A program made the translations under genes and the position numbers. Below, one piece after another: positions 44,088 to 52,939 of a stretch of DNA of 64,000 bases (position 1 is the first letter of the stretch; each line of letters begins with the position of its first letter). The notes under the pieces were generated by a model. It was not told the origin of the DNA. It searched no databases and saw only the letters and a program-made list of their open reading frames with translations. The DNA comes from JBEIHX01 sp040381075 (lineage in GTDB: Bacteria > Pseudomonadota > Alphaproteobacteria > Caulobacterales > Aquidulcibacteraceae): the NCBI GenBank assembly GCA_040381075.1, contig JBEIHX010000019.1, forward strand, positions 5,945 through 69,944. Reading direction: 5' to 3'.

Positions 44088-47000
44088 TCAGGCCGCGGCG
44101 GCGGCGTTGACGCCTTCGAGCCGATCCTCAAGCTCCTCCCCGGCGCTGCGGAGCGCTTCAAGGGTCTCAGGATCGGGCGTCCAGTAGTTGCGGTGATGGG
44201 CTTCCAGGAGCCGGTTCGCCATGCGGGCGGAGGCTTTGGGATTCAGTTCGGCGAGACGCGCGCGCATGTCCGCGTCGAGCACGTAGGTTTCGCTGATGCG
44301 CTGATAGATCCACGGGTCGACCTGGCCGGTCGTGGCCGACCAGCCCATTGTGTTTGTCACCTGGGCTTCAATCTGGCGGACGCCCTCGTAGCCGTGCCTG
44401 AGGAGGCTCTCATACCAGCGCGGGTTGAGGGTGCGGGTATGGGCTTCCAGCGCCACCTGCTCGGCGAGCGTGCGAACCTTGCCCTCCGGCGCCGTCTGAT
44501 CGCTGATGTAGACTGCCGCGTCAGCCCCTTTGGCGCGACGCACGGCCCGGGCGATGCCGCCCAGCGTGTCGACGTAGTGGTCAATCGTGGTGACGCCAAG
44601 TTCAACGCAGTCAAGGTTCTGATAGGCCACGTCCACCCGGGCGAGGAGCGCGCCGAGCAGCCCGGACTGGCGCACAGCCTGCCCGTTTTTCCCGTAGGCG
44701 AAACATTTCCGGGCCTCATAGGCGTCGGCGAGCTCATCCTCGCCGTCCCATGCCCCTGAGTCGATGAGCTGGTTCACATTTGCGCCGTACGCCCCGTCAG
44801 CATTGGAGAACACGCGCAACGCCGCCGTCTCGAGGTCGCAGCCATGCGCGGCCTGATAGTCAAGGACGTGCTTGCGGATGAAATTCATGGTTGCTGGTTC
44901 ATCTGCGCCTGCGGCAAGCAGTGCTGCCTCGGCGAGCATGCGCGTCTGCAATGGCAGCAGGTCGCGGAATATGCCCGAGAGGGTCACGACAACGTCGATG
45001 CGGGCGCGTCCAAGTTCAGCGAGGGGAATGAGCTCAGCGCCGCAGATACGCCCGTAGGAATCAAGCCGCGGGCGTGCGCCCATCAGTGCGAGCGCCTGTG
45101 CGATCGGACCGCCTTCGGTCTTGAGATTGTCGGAGCCCCAGAGCACCAGCGCGATAGTTTCCGGGGCTGGGGCGCCGTCGGCGCAGTGACGCTCGATGAG
45201 GCGCTCCGCCTGGCGCGCGCCGTCGCGCAGCGCGAACGCGCTGGGGATGCGAAAGGGATCAAACCCGTGCAGATTCCGGCCGGTGGGCAGGACCTCAGGC
45301 GTCCGCACAACGTCGCCGCCTGGTGCAGGACGCACATAGCCCGCATCAAGCGCGTGGATAAGAGCGGGGATTTCATGATCCTCCGCCAGCAAAGCATTGG
45401 CGGTCTGCAGTTCACCGATCAGCGCCTGGGCGGCGCCAGGAGCAAGGCCGCTCAACCGCTCAACACTTGCCGCAGTCGCGCCATTGGCGATGGCGTCTAT
45501 GGCGGCGCGGCTCAGTCTGGGACCGTCGCGCGCCTCAGCCATGGCGCTCAAGAGTTCAGACCGCTGGGCGGCGCCGGGCGGGGCGCCAAGCACATGCAGC
45601 CCCGCCGGGATGAGCGACTGTTCATATTCGAAGACCGTCGCAGCGAGACCTTCCAGCGCCGGGGGGCCTGTTGTCATTGCAGGGTCGATGAGATGAAGCG
45701 CTTCAGCCTGCTCGCGGATCAGGGCGGCGAGGCTATCGCGTTCACCCTGCGCGTCCGGCCCCAGACCGCGCCAACGGTCCAGAGACGCTTTGAGATCTGC
45801 AAGATCGCGATAGAGACCGGCCTGCGTGACGGGCGGCGTGAGATGGCTCACGAGGGTTGCGCCGGAGCGGCGTTTGGCGATTGCGCCTTCGGACGGGTTG
45901 TTGGCGGCGTAGAGATAGAAATTCGGCAGGTCGCGGATCAGCCGCTCCGGCCAGCAGGCGCCGGACAGGCCAACCTGTTTGCCCGGCATGAATTCCAGGG
46001 CGCCGTGCGTTCCGAAGTGCAGCACCGCATGCGCGGCGAATTCCTCGCGCAGGTAGCGGTAGAAGGCTGAGAAGGCATGGGTGGGAGCGAAGCCGGCCTC
46101 GAACATGAGGCGCATCGGATCGCCCTCATAGCCAAAACCCGGCTGAAGTGCGACGAGGACATTGCCAAAGCGCGCGCCCAGGATGAACAGATCACGGCCA
46201 TCCGTCAGCTGGCGCCCAGGCGCAGGTCCCCATTGCGCCTCAATGGCGGCCAGGTCCGGCTCGCGGCGAATGTGATCTTCCGCGCTGACCCGCGCCACAA
46301 CATTCGCGTCCGTGTTATGGCGTGTGCTGTTTCCTCCCAGCAACTGCGCACGCAGCTCCTCACTGCTTGCAGGCGGATCCACGGCGTAGCCGGCCGACGC
46401 CAGAGCCCGCAGGGTGTTGAACAGGCTTTCAAAGACGCTGAGGTAGGCTGCGGTTCCCGCAGCGCCGGCGTTGGGCGGAAAGTTGAACAGAACAATGGCC
46501 AGCCGGCGCTGCGCCCGCTCGCTGCGTTTGAGCGCGACGAGGCGCGCGACCCGCCCTGCAAGCGCGTCCGTGCGCTCCATGCAGGGCCGCATGCGGCTCG
46601 CCGTGTCCCCGCCGTCCGCGGCGCACTGATGTGTGCAGCCCTGGCAGGCGTTCCCCGGAGCGTCAGACCGACCGCCATAGACGGCAGGCGCGATCGCGCC
46701 GTCGAGTTCCGGGATGGCCACCATGATGGTCGCTTCCACGGGCGTCAGGCCGGCGCCTGACCGGCTCCATTGCTGCAGGCTTTGGAACTCCAGCGGGTGC
46801 GCCGCGATATAGGGCGCATCCAGCCTGGCGAGGATCTCCTGGGCGGCTTGGGCGTCATTATAGGCGGGGCCGCCCACCAGCGAGAATCCCGTCAGCGACA
46901 CCAGCGCATCAATGGTGGCGCGTCCGTCGCGCATGAAGAACGCTTCGATCGCGGGACGTGCGTCCAGACCGCTGGCGAAGGCTGGTATCACCTTGAGCCC

Positions 47001-47834
47001 GCGCGCCTCCAGGGCGGCGATCACGCCGTCATAGTGTCCGGTGTCGTCCGCAAGCACATAGGATCGCAGGACAAGCACCCCGACCACGCCCTTGGCGCCG
47101 GGGGGCGCAGGCAGATCATCGGCGCTTTCAGACATGCGCCCGGTCGACGCCAGGCGGGGGTGATAGACGCCGACGTCGGGAAAGTCTTCCGGCGGCCGCG
47201 CCGGAACTGCGCCGCGCCACGCGCGCCGCGGGCCATCTGCATACCGATTGACAAGGAAGCGCGCCATGTTGACCACGTTGGCGTCACTTGCCGAGAGCCA
47301 GTACTGCATGGTCAGAAAGTAGGCCCGGACATCCTGCGCGGGGCCCGGAATGAAGCGCAGGATTTTCGGCAGCCGGCGCAGCATCGCCATCTGTCCGGCG
47401 CCTGAACTCGCGGTTTTTCCGGAGCCGCGAAGTTTCTTCAGCAGGGCCAGGGGACCCTTGTCGGCTCCATCCATCTTGAAGGAGCCCAATTTTGAAAGCT
47501 TGATGATTTCACCGGCGGACATAGCGCACACCAGCGCATCGCAGTTATCCCTGCGTGCGGCCAGATCGCTCGCCACCGCATTGATGTGATCCTCCATGAA
47601 AAGCATCGTCGCGATGATCACGTCAGCACGCGCGATATCCGCCCTGCAGCGCAGCAACGCCGCCGGGTCGGCGGCGAAGTCCGCGGCCGCATGCAGGGTT
47701 ATGACAAGACCGGGACATTCGCGCGCCAGCAATGCGTTGGCGCGCACCACGGCGCCGGCGAGGTGATTGTCCAGCGTCACGATCGTGACGCGATAGGGCG
47801 CGCGCTCAGCGGGCGTAGTGCGATTTCGCGTCAT
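44088..47834 (-). CDS. bchH: Magnesium chelatase, H subunit
   Basis: 1248 residues from the ATG at 47834, overlapping the bchB 3' end by 29 bases; an earlier in-frame ATG at 48002 lies within bchB and is rejected. The CobN/BchH family is clear: RVTIVTLDNHLAGAVVRANA at the start, GTHGALEFMPGKQVGLSG, NNPSEGAIAKRRSGATLVSH, and DVVVTLSGIFRDLLPLQ. It binds protoporphyrin IX and inserts Mg with BchI and BchD, which are not in this window. Length is usual for proteobacterial BchH. Confidence 0.97.
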   Translation of the reverse strand: MTRNRTTPAERAPYRVTIVTLDNHLAGAVVRANALLARECPGLVITLHAAADFAADPAALLRCRADIARADVIIATMLFMEDHINAVASDLAARRDNCDALVCAMSAGEIIKLSKLGSFKMDGADKGPLALLKKLRGSGKTASSGAGQMAMLRRLPKILRFIPGPAQDVRAYFLTMQYWLSASDANVVNMARFLVNRYADGPRRAWRGAVPARPPEDFPDVGVYHPRLASTGRMSESADDLPAPPGAKGVVGVLVLRSYVLADDTGHYDGVIAALEARGLKVIPAFASGLDARPAIEAFFMRDGRATIDALVSLTGFSLVGGPAYNDAQAAQEILARLDAPYIAAHPLEFQSLQQWSRSGAGLTPVEATIMVAIPELDGAIAPAVYGGRSDAPGNACQGCTHQCAADGGDTASRMRPCMERTDALAGRVARLVALKRSERAQRRLAIVLFNFPPNAGAAGTAAYLSVFESLFNTLRALASAGYAVDPPASSEELRAQLLGGNSTRHNTDANVVARVSAEDHIRREPDLAAIEAQWGPAPGRQLTDGRDLFILGARFGNVLVALQPGFGYEGDPMRLMFEAGFAPTHAFSAFYRYLREEFAAHAVLHFGTHGALEFMPGKQVGLSGACWPERLIRDLPNFYLYAANNPSEGAIAKRRSGATLVSHLTPPVTQAGLYRDLADLKASLDRWRGLGPDAQGERDSLAALIREQAEALHLIDPAMTTGPPALEGLAATVFEYEQSLIPAGLHVLGAPPGAAQRSELLSAMAEARDGPRLSRAAIDAIANGATAASVERLSGLAPGAAQALIGELQTANALLAEDHEIPALIHALDAGYVRPAPGGDVVRTPEVLPTGRNLHGFDPFRIPSAFALRDGARQAERLIERHCADGAPAPETIALVLWGSDNLKTEGGPIAQALALMGARPRLDSYGRICGAELIPLAELGRARIDVVVTLSGIFRDLLPLQTRMLAEAALLAAGADEPATMNFIRKHVLDYQAAHGCDLETAALRVFSNADGAYGANVNQLIDSGAWDGEDELADAYEARKCFAYGKNGQAVRQSGLLGALLARVDVAYQNLDCVELGVTTIDHYVDTLGGIARAVRRAKGADAAVYISDQTAPEGKVRTLAEQVALEAHTRTLNPRWYESLLRHGYEGVRQIEAQVTNTMGWSATTGQVDPWIYQRISETYVLDADMRARLAELNPKASARMANRLLEAHHRNYWTPDPETLEALRSAGEELEDRLEGVNAAAAA

Positions 47835-49419
47835 ACAGGGTATCCACATCAATGCGGGCGATCCCGCGTGCATGCGCGAAGCGCTCCGTGTTGCGACGCG
47901 CTTTCCCGCGCACAAAGAACGGAATCTTGGAAAGCTCCTTTTCGGCTTCCTGGCTCCAGACCAGCAGGCTTGCAGCAGTGGCGCCGGCTGGGCCGGCTTC
48001 AAGGGGCGCAGAGATCAGCGCGCCCTGCGTCAGGCCACGGTCGGGGGCGGCGTGCAGGACCTCTGCCCGGGTTTCGGCCGGCCGGGCGGCCGCATGCGCT
48101 CCCAGATGCGACAGTCCGGCGGCGTCATTGAACTCGAAATCCTCACGGAACATCGCCAGCAGATGCTCCTCAAGCCCCATGGCCAACGGATGGATCCAGG
48201 TGTCAAACAGGACGTTTGCGCCCTCGAAGCCCATCACCGGGGATGTCCTCGCCGGGAAGTCCTGAACATGCACGGGCGCTGAAATCACTGCACAGCCGAT
48301 CCCCAAGCGCTTCGCGATATGCCGCTCCATCTGGGTGCCAAGCACGAGCTCGGGCTGGGCTTCCGCGATCGCAGCCTCAACTTCGAGATAGTCGTCAGTG
48401 ATGAGGGGCTGGACGCCATAGACTGACGCGGCGGCGCGCAATTCCCTGGCGAACTCCCTATTGTAGCATCCCAGACCCGCGACTTCGAAACCCATTTCAT
48501 CGCGCGCGACGCGGGCGGCGGCGATGGCGTGGGTGGCGTCACCAAAGATGAAGACCCGCTTGCCGGTGAGGTAGGTTGAATCGACGGAGCGCGACCACCA
48601 GGGAAGCCGCGCGCCGTCTGCGCTCAAAACGGGCGCCGGGTCGACGCCTGCGACACGCGCGACTTCAGCAATGAACTCCCGGGTTGCGCCATAGCCGATC
48701 GGCGTGGTGCGGACGCATGGCTGGGCGAATGTCTTCTCCAGCCACGCAGCCGCAAGCGCGCCGGTCTCCGGATAAAGGCAGATGTTGAAATCCGCCTCCC
48801 TGAGACGCCTGATGGCGGCTGGATCAGCCCCCATGGGCGCGACGACCCCGACATCAACGCCAAGGAGATCGAGCAGTCGTGTGATTTCCGCCACGTCGTC
48901 GCGGTGACGGAACCCGAGCGCTGTCGGTCCAAGGATATTGCAGAGCGGACGGGACCTCAAGGGGCGCGGCCCAGGCTCAGATTCACTCAGCTGTCGGACG
49001 ATCTGATAGAATGTTTCGGCTGCGCCCCAGTTTTCCTTTTTCTGGTAGGAAGGCAGCTCCAGAGCCACCACCGGAACCGGAATATCCATGCTGCGCGCAA
49101 GCCCGCCTGGGTCATCCTGGATCAGCTCCGCGGTGCATGACGCAGCGACAAGCAGCGCCTGCGGCTGGAACCGTTCATAGGCCTGCTGCAGCGTTGTTTT
49201 GAACAGCTCGGCAGTGTCGCCGCCAAGATCGCGGGCCTGGAAGGTCGTGTAGGTCACTGGCGGGCGTTCGCCGCGCCGCTCGATCATGGTGAACAGCAGG
49301 TCAGCGTAGGTGTCGCCCTGCGGCGCATGCAGCACCAGGTGAACATCGCGCATGCCTGTTGCGACGCGCATTGCCCCGACATGGGGCGGCCCCTCATAGG
49401 TCCAGACGGTCAGGCGCAT
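47806..49419 (-). CDS. bchB: Dark-operative protochlorophyllide reductase, subunit B
   Basis: A 537-residue NifK-like subunit holding the active site with BchN. The opening MRLTVWTYEGPPHVGAMRVA is typical; Asp36 in APQGDTYADLLF is at the position of the unusual aspartate ligand of the NB cluster, and Cys in VAASCTAELIQDDPGG is another ligand. The C-terminal small domain with PFFVRGKARRNTERFA is present, so the gene is full length. It starts 3 bases after the bchN stop. Confidence 0.97.
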   Translation of the reverse strand: MRLTVWTYEGPPHVGAMRVATGMRDVHLVLHAPQGDTYADLLFTMIERRGERPPVTYTTFQARDLGGDTAELFKTTLQQAYERFQPQALLVAASCTAELIQDDPGGLARSMDIPVPVVALELPSYQKKENWGAAETFYQIVRQLSESEPGPRPLRSRPLCNILGPTALGFRHRDDVAEITRLLDLLGVDVGVVAPMGADPAAIRRLREADFNICLYPETGALAAAWLEKTFAQPCVRTTPIGYGATREFIAEVARVAGVDPAPVLSADGARLPWWSRSVDSTYLTGKRVFIFGDATHAIAAARVARDEMGFEVAGLGCYNREFARELRAAASVYGVQPLITDDYLEVEAAIAEAQPELVLGTQMERHIAKRLGIGCAVISAPVHVQDFPARTSPVMGFEGANVLFDTWIHPLAMGLEEHLLAMFREDFEFNDAAGLSHLGAHAAARPAETRAEVLHAAPDRGLTQGALISAPLEAGPAGATAASLLVWSQEAEKELSKIPFFVRGKARRNTERFAHARGIARIDVDTLYDAKSHYAR

Positions 49420-49422
49420 GGC

Positions 49423-50730
49423 CTACACCTGCAGCATGGCGCGACGCGCCAGAGGACGGGCGAACAGGCCGGCGAGATCTCCTGACTGGTCAAATCCATG
49501 AATTGGCGAAAACACGAGTTCAATCGACCATTTTGTCGTCAGCCCCTCGCGCTCCAGCGGATTTGCGAGCCCCAGACCGCAGATCGTCAGGTCTGGCCGC
49601 GCCGCGCGGCAACGATCGAGCTGACGGTCGACATCCTGCCCCTCACTCACCACGACGTCGTCTGGAAGACGTGCGAGCTCGCAGCTGAGGATATCGCGGT
49701 GCAGATAGGGTGAGCCGACCTCGACGAGTTTCATGCCGAGTTCCTCGGCGGCGAAGCGCGCGAGCGGCACCTCGAGCTGGCTGTCCGGGAAGAAGAACAG
49801 CGACTTGCCCTCCAGCACGGTGCGATGGTGGGCAAGCGCGCGTTTCGCCCGTTCGCGCGCGGGCGCGATGACCCGGCGAAACGCCATTTCGTCGACTCCC
49901 CATGCATCGGCGGCCGCCTTGAACCAGGCTGTCGCCCCCTCCGCGCCGAACGGGAACAGGGCGGACAGCCTTTGCGCGCCCCGCGCCTCCAGCGCGCGCA
50001 CTGTCTCGCCCAGGAAGGGCTGGGCGAGCAGGAGGCGCGTGCTGGGCCCCACCGCGGGGAGTTCGGTGGAGCGGCGGGGCGGGAAGAAGGCGACCGGGCC
50101 GACGCCCAGCGCCTCGAACAAACGGCGAAACTGGTCCTCCACAACATCGGGAAGGGCGCCGACAACCATCAACGTCGCAGGAGCGTCCACGCCCTGCGCC
50201 GGCGCCGCATCGGCCAACGCCGCCAGACACGCATCCTCGCCCTGGGTGAAGGTCGTTTCGATGCCGCTGCCGGAGTAATTGAGCACCCGGACATTGGGGT
50301 GATGGCGCCGTGTAAGACGCTCGGCTGCGCGGGACAGATCTAGTTTGATGACCTCTGATGGACATGAGCCGACCAGAAAGAGCATCCTGATGTCGGGGCG
50401 TCGCCCAAGGAGGCGCTCGACGACAGCATCCAGCTCGGCATTGGCGTCCGCCAGACCGGCGAGATCCTTTTCCTCCATGATCGCGGTGGCGAAGCGGGGT
50501 TCTGCGAAGATCATCACGCCCGCTGCCGACTGTATCAGGTGGGCGCAGGTGCGCGACCCAACGACCAGAAAGAATGCGTCCTGGATCTTGCGATGCAGCC
50601 AGACGATTCCGGTCAGCCCGCAGAACACTTCCCGCTGTCCGCGCTCGCGCAGAATCGGGCGCTCGCCAGGGCGTAACGAAGCCCTGGCGACGGCCTGATC
50701 AGGCAGAGGACTGGGCAGGAGCTGCGTCAT
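49423..50730 (-). CDS. bchN: Dark-operative protochlorophyllide reductase, subunit N
   Basis: About 435 residues from the ATG at 50730, overlapping the bchF stop by 4 bases; the longer frame to 51312 shadows bchF. A NifD-like subunit. The three cluster cysteines are in EVFCGLTGIVWLH, GSRTCAHLIQSAAGV and FLVGSCPSEVIKLDL. It forms the N2B2 core with BchB that reduces ring D of protochlorophyllide. Confidence 0.97.
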   Translation of the reverse strand: MTQLLPSPLPDQAVARASLRPGERPILRERGQREVFCGLTGIVWLHRKIQDAFFLVVGSRTCAHLIQSAAGVMIFAEPRFATAIMEEKDLAGLADANAELDAVVERLLGRRPDIRMLFLVGSCPSEVIKLDLSRAAERLTRRHHPNVRVLNYSGSGIETTFTQGEDACLAALADAAPAQGVDAPATLMVVGALPDVVEDQFRRLFEALGVGPVAFFPPRRSTELPAVGPSTRLLLAQPFLGETVRALEARGAQRLSALFPFGAEGATAWFKAAADAWGVDEMAFRRVIAPARERAKRALAHHRTVLEGKSLFFFPDSQLEVPLARFAAEELGMKLVEVGSPYLHRDILSCELARLPDDVVVSEGQDVDRQLDRCRAARPDLTICGLGLANPLEREGLTTKWSIELVFSPIHGFDQSGDLAGLFARPLARRAMLQV

Positions 50731-51431
50731 GCCGCGCGGCCGTGCGGGGCGCCGCCGCCGCGCGGGACGGCGTAGGACTGCGACCGAACGCCGCGCGAGC
50801 GTGCTTCGAGCCGCGCCTGCCGCAGCTTCCAGACGAACTGACCAGCGTTGATGACGTAGGCGCCATAGGCCGCGATGGCGATCCAGATCTGCTCGACCGG
50901 ACTCCACCAGCCATACACAAGAGCCAGCAGATAGAGCGTCTGCAGCGCCATCACGAGCATGGAGACGACGTCTTCCCAGAAGAACGGCCGGGCGAACAGG
51001 TATTGTCCGAAGACCTCTTTTTCCCAAATCGCCCCGGTGATCATGATCGCGTAAAGGATCGCGGTCTTGGCGACGATCGAGGCGGTGGCGATCTCGTAGC
51101 CCGCTCCTGTGGCCAGATACCTCATCACCAGCAACAAACTTACGCCGAACACCACAAACTGCAGCGGCGCCAGGATGGCCTGCACTGTGGTCCACACACT
51201 TGCGTCGCGCCTGGCGCGCTCCTCGGGGGTGTAAAGCTCCCCCTGCGCAGGCGCCCGGGGCGCCTGGCGCTGCGTGATGAGGCGCGCCCCGGCATGGCCC
51301 TGCCACGGGCACGCTGCGACAGAATCTATCAGATCATCGGCCCACTGGGTGATGAGACGTCGGACATCGAAACCGAACGCGGCCGAGGATCCCGACCGGC
51401 GCTGAAAGTCTCGGAACGGCTCGGTCTGCAT
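50727..51431 (-). CDS. bchF: 2-vinyl bacteriochlorophyllide hydratase
   Basis: 234 residues from the ATG at 51431, which has GAGG 6 bases upstream. The conserved core of about 150 residues begins LYTPEERARRDASVWTTVQ and has four membrane helices with ITGAIWEKEVFGQYLF and FFWEDVVSMLVMALQTLYLL. It hydrates the C3 vinyl group on the path to bacteriochlorophyll a. The family is usually about 160-180 residues, so the 65-residue N-terminal extension is unusual and the real start could lie further in. First gene of the superoperon. Confidence 0.92.
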   Translation of the reverse strand: MQTEPFRDFQRRSGSSAAFGFDVRRLITQWADDLIDSVAACPWQGHAGARLITQRQAPRAPAQGELYTPEERARRDASVWTTVQAILAPLQFVVFGVSLLLVMRYLATGAGYEIATASIVAKTAILYAIMITGAIWEKEVFGQYLFARPFFWEDVVSMLVMALQTLYLLALVYGWWSPVEQIWIAIAAYGAYVINAGQFVWKLRQARLEARSRGVRSQSYAVPRGGGAPHGRAA

Positions 51432-51512
51432 GAGCGCCTCGCGTTCGCTGCGCCCCTGGCCCGGACGATACGGGCTGGGCGTGACGCGAAACCCTACCCC
51501 GCCCCTAATGAC

Positions 51513-51546
51513 TGTCAAGCTGATTGGACGTAAATCCAAATTGACG
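51513..51546. promoter_or_regulatory. Two adjoining PpsR/CrtJ-type half-consensus sites
   Basis: CrtJ/PpsR binds TGT-N12-ACA. Here tgt (51513) N12 acg (51528-51530) is a five-of-six match, and cgt (51529) N12 acg (51544-51546) is a four-of-six match starting in the last two bases of the first. Paired sites are typical for this regulator. They lie 82-115 bases upstream of bchF and ahead of aerR, so they could control both directions. No experimental support. Confidence 0.45.
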
Positions 51547-51817
51547 GCCCCGGTCGCGCGGGGGTTTATTGTCGCACCGGGCTGAACGCGTCTGGCCGGA
51601 TCATTCCTGCTTCGTCATGATGGGGTCGCGCTTGGAAGAAGCCTCGCCACTGGCGCGGTCCGGCGATCGCAGGCCTGCTGCGCCGCCATCGGAGTCGACG
51701 GACCGGGCGGTCCCGGGGTTGGCGACGCATTTCGAGCAGGGGGAGGCGCGCCCGTCGCGCCGTCCCGCCGGCGCGCAGGCGTCGACCGGGCTCGATCGGT
51801 GCGAAGGGAGGGCCGGC

Positions 51818-52891
51818 ATGCCCAGCCGACAGGACGCGTCAGGCGCGAAAAGGCGCTCCGACAGGGGTCAGATGGCGCAGCGCCCGGGCGCAGGTTTATC
51901 ATCCCGAAGGTATCGCGCGGGTCAGGCAGACGCCGCGTCAGATCCCCATGCCGGCGCGGCGCCGGATGAGTTCGCGCGCCGTCTGGCTGTCTGGGTGGAA
52001 GGCGAAGTGCTGCCGCGGATGATGATGACGCATGGTCTCGCGTCGGCGCGGGCGGCGGGCGAGGCCCCGGCTGGCGCATCGATCGCAACCCTGGTCGACG
52101 GCCTGCAGGTCGCGAGGGCCCTGCGGACTCCGGACAACAGCGGATTTGGCCCTGGCGGAACGGGCCCTGGCGGAATGGGCTTTGGCGAAACGGGCTTTGG
52201 CGAATTCGGCGCTGTCGACGCCTGTCCTGGCGAATTCAACCGCAGCGCCGTGGACGACTTCGCCCGCGCGGCGATTGGTGAGGACACGGGGCTTCTGATC
52301 GCCAGGGTCGATCGGGCGATGCTGGGAGGCGCCACGCTCCAGGAGATCTACCTTGAACTGCTTGCGGGCGCGGCGCGACGGCTCGGCGACATGTGGCGCC
52401 ACGACGAATGTTCTTTCGTCGACGTGACGATCGGGCTCAGCAAACTGCATCTGATCGTTCAGGAATTCATGGACACCTGCGATCAGGCCGCGCCACGGAT
52501 CGGGCAGGCGCGCGGCGCCCTGTTCGCCACGCCGCCAGCGGAGGATCACAGCTTTGGTCTGGTGCTGGTGGAGGACGCGTTCCGTCGCGCCGGCTGGAGA
52601 ACGGCGAGCGCCCCGGGCGGGGCGATCCCGGAAATCGCAGGCATGGCGCAGGCTGGATGGTTTGACGTTTTCGGCTTGGGGCTGAGTTGCGAACGCCATC
52701 TTGAACAGGCGGTCCGATTGGTGCGAGAGGTACGCCGTCAGTCGCGGAATCGAGACATTAAGGTTCTGGTCGGCGGACGCGTTTTTGCTGAGCAGCCGGA
52801 CCTGGCCGCTGAAGTCGGCGCTGATCTGACCGCGCTTCGGGCCGATGAAGCGGTGCGGATCGCCGAGACGGCGGCGTGTCTGCGCGCCTGA
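51818..52891 (+). CDS. aerR: AerR/PpaA-type cobalamin-binding antirepressor
   Basis: About 357 residues from the ATG at 51818, chosen for AAGGGAGG 5 bases upstream; ATG 51617 and a TTG at 51569 are also open. A helical domain (about 50-225) with VEGEVLPRMMMTHGLASA and LELLAGAARRLGDMWRHDE is followed by a B12-binding domain (about 234-357) including PPAEDHSFGLVLVEDAFRRA, whose His probably ligates cobalt, and IKVLVGGRVF. In Rhodobacter, light-activated AerR counteracts CrtJ. It is followed 48 bases later by ppsR. A glycine-rich 15-base repeat interrupts the helical domain near residues 110-129. Confidence 0.87.
   Translation: MPSRQDASGAKRRSDRGQMAQRPGAGLSSRRYRAGQADAASDPHAGAAPDEFARRLAVWVEGEVLPRMMMTHGLASARAAGEAPAGASIATLVDGLQVARALRTPDNSGFGPGGTGPGGMGFGETGFGEFGAVDACPGEFNRSAVDDFARAAIGEDTGLLIARVDRAMLGGATLQEIYLELLAGAARRLGDMWRHDECSFVDVTIGLSKLHLIVQEFMDTCDQAAPRIGQARGALFATPPAEDHSFGLVLVEDAFRRAGWRTASAPGGAIPEIAGMAQAGWFDVFGLGLSCERHLEQAVRLVREVRRQSRNRDIKVLVGGRVFAEQPDLAAEVGADLTALRADEAVRIAETAACLRA
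52145..52204. repeat. In-frame minisatellite, 15 bp x 4, in aerR
   Basis: Four 15-base units at 52145, 52160, 52175 and 52190, such as acgggccctggcgga and acgggctttggcgaa, encoding a five-residue TG[PF]G[GE]-like repeat. Unit length is a multiple of 3, so copy-number change keeps the frame and would only alter a flexible linker. Confidence 0.9.
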
Positions 52892-52939
52892 TCGGCGTGA
52901 CGCTGTTTCCATGGGGCTGCGTCCCGCTGCGCAGGAGCG

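Noticed and set aside
47834..48002. Upstream extension of bchH to 48002
   Set aside because: It lies inside bchB in another frame; homology begins at the ATG at 47834.
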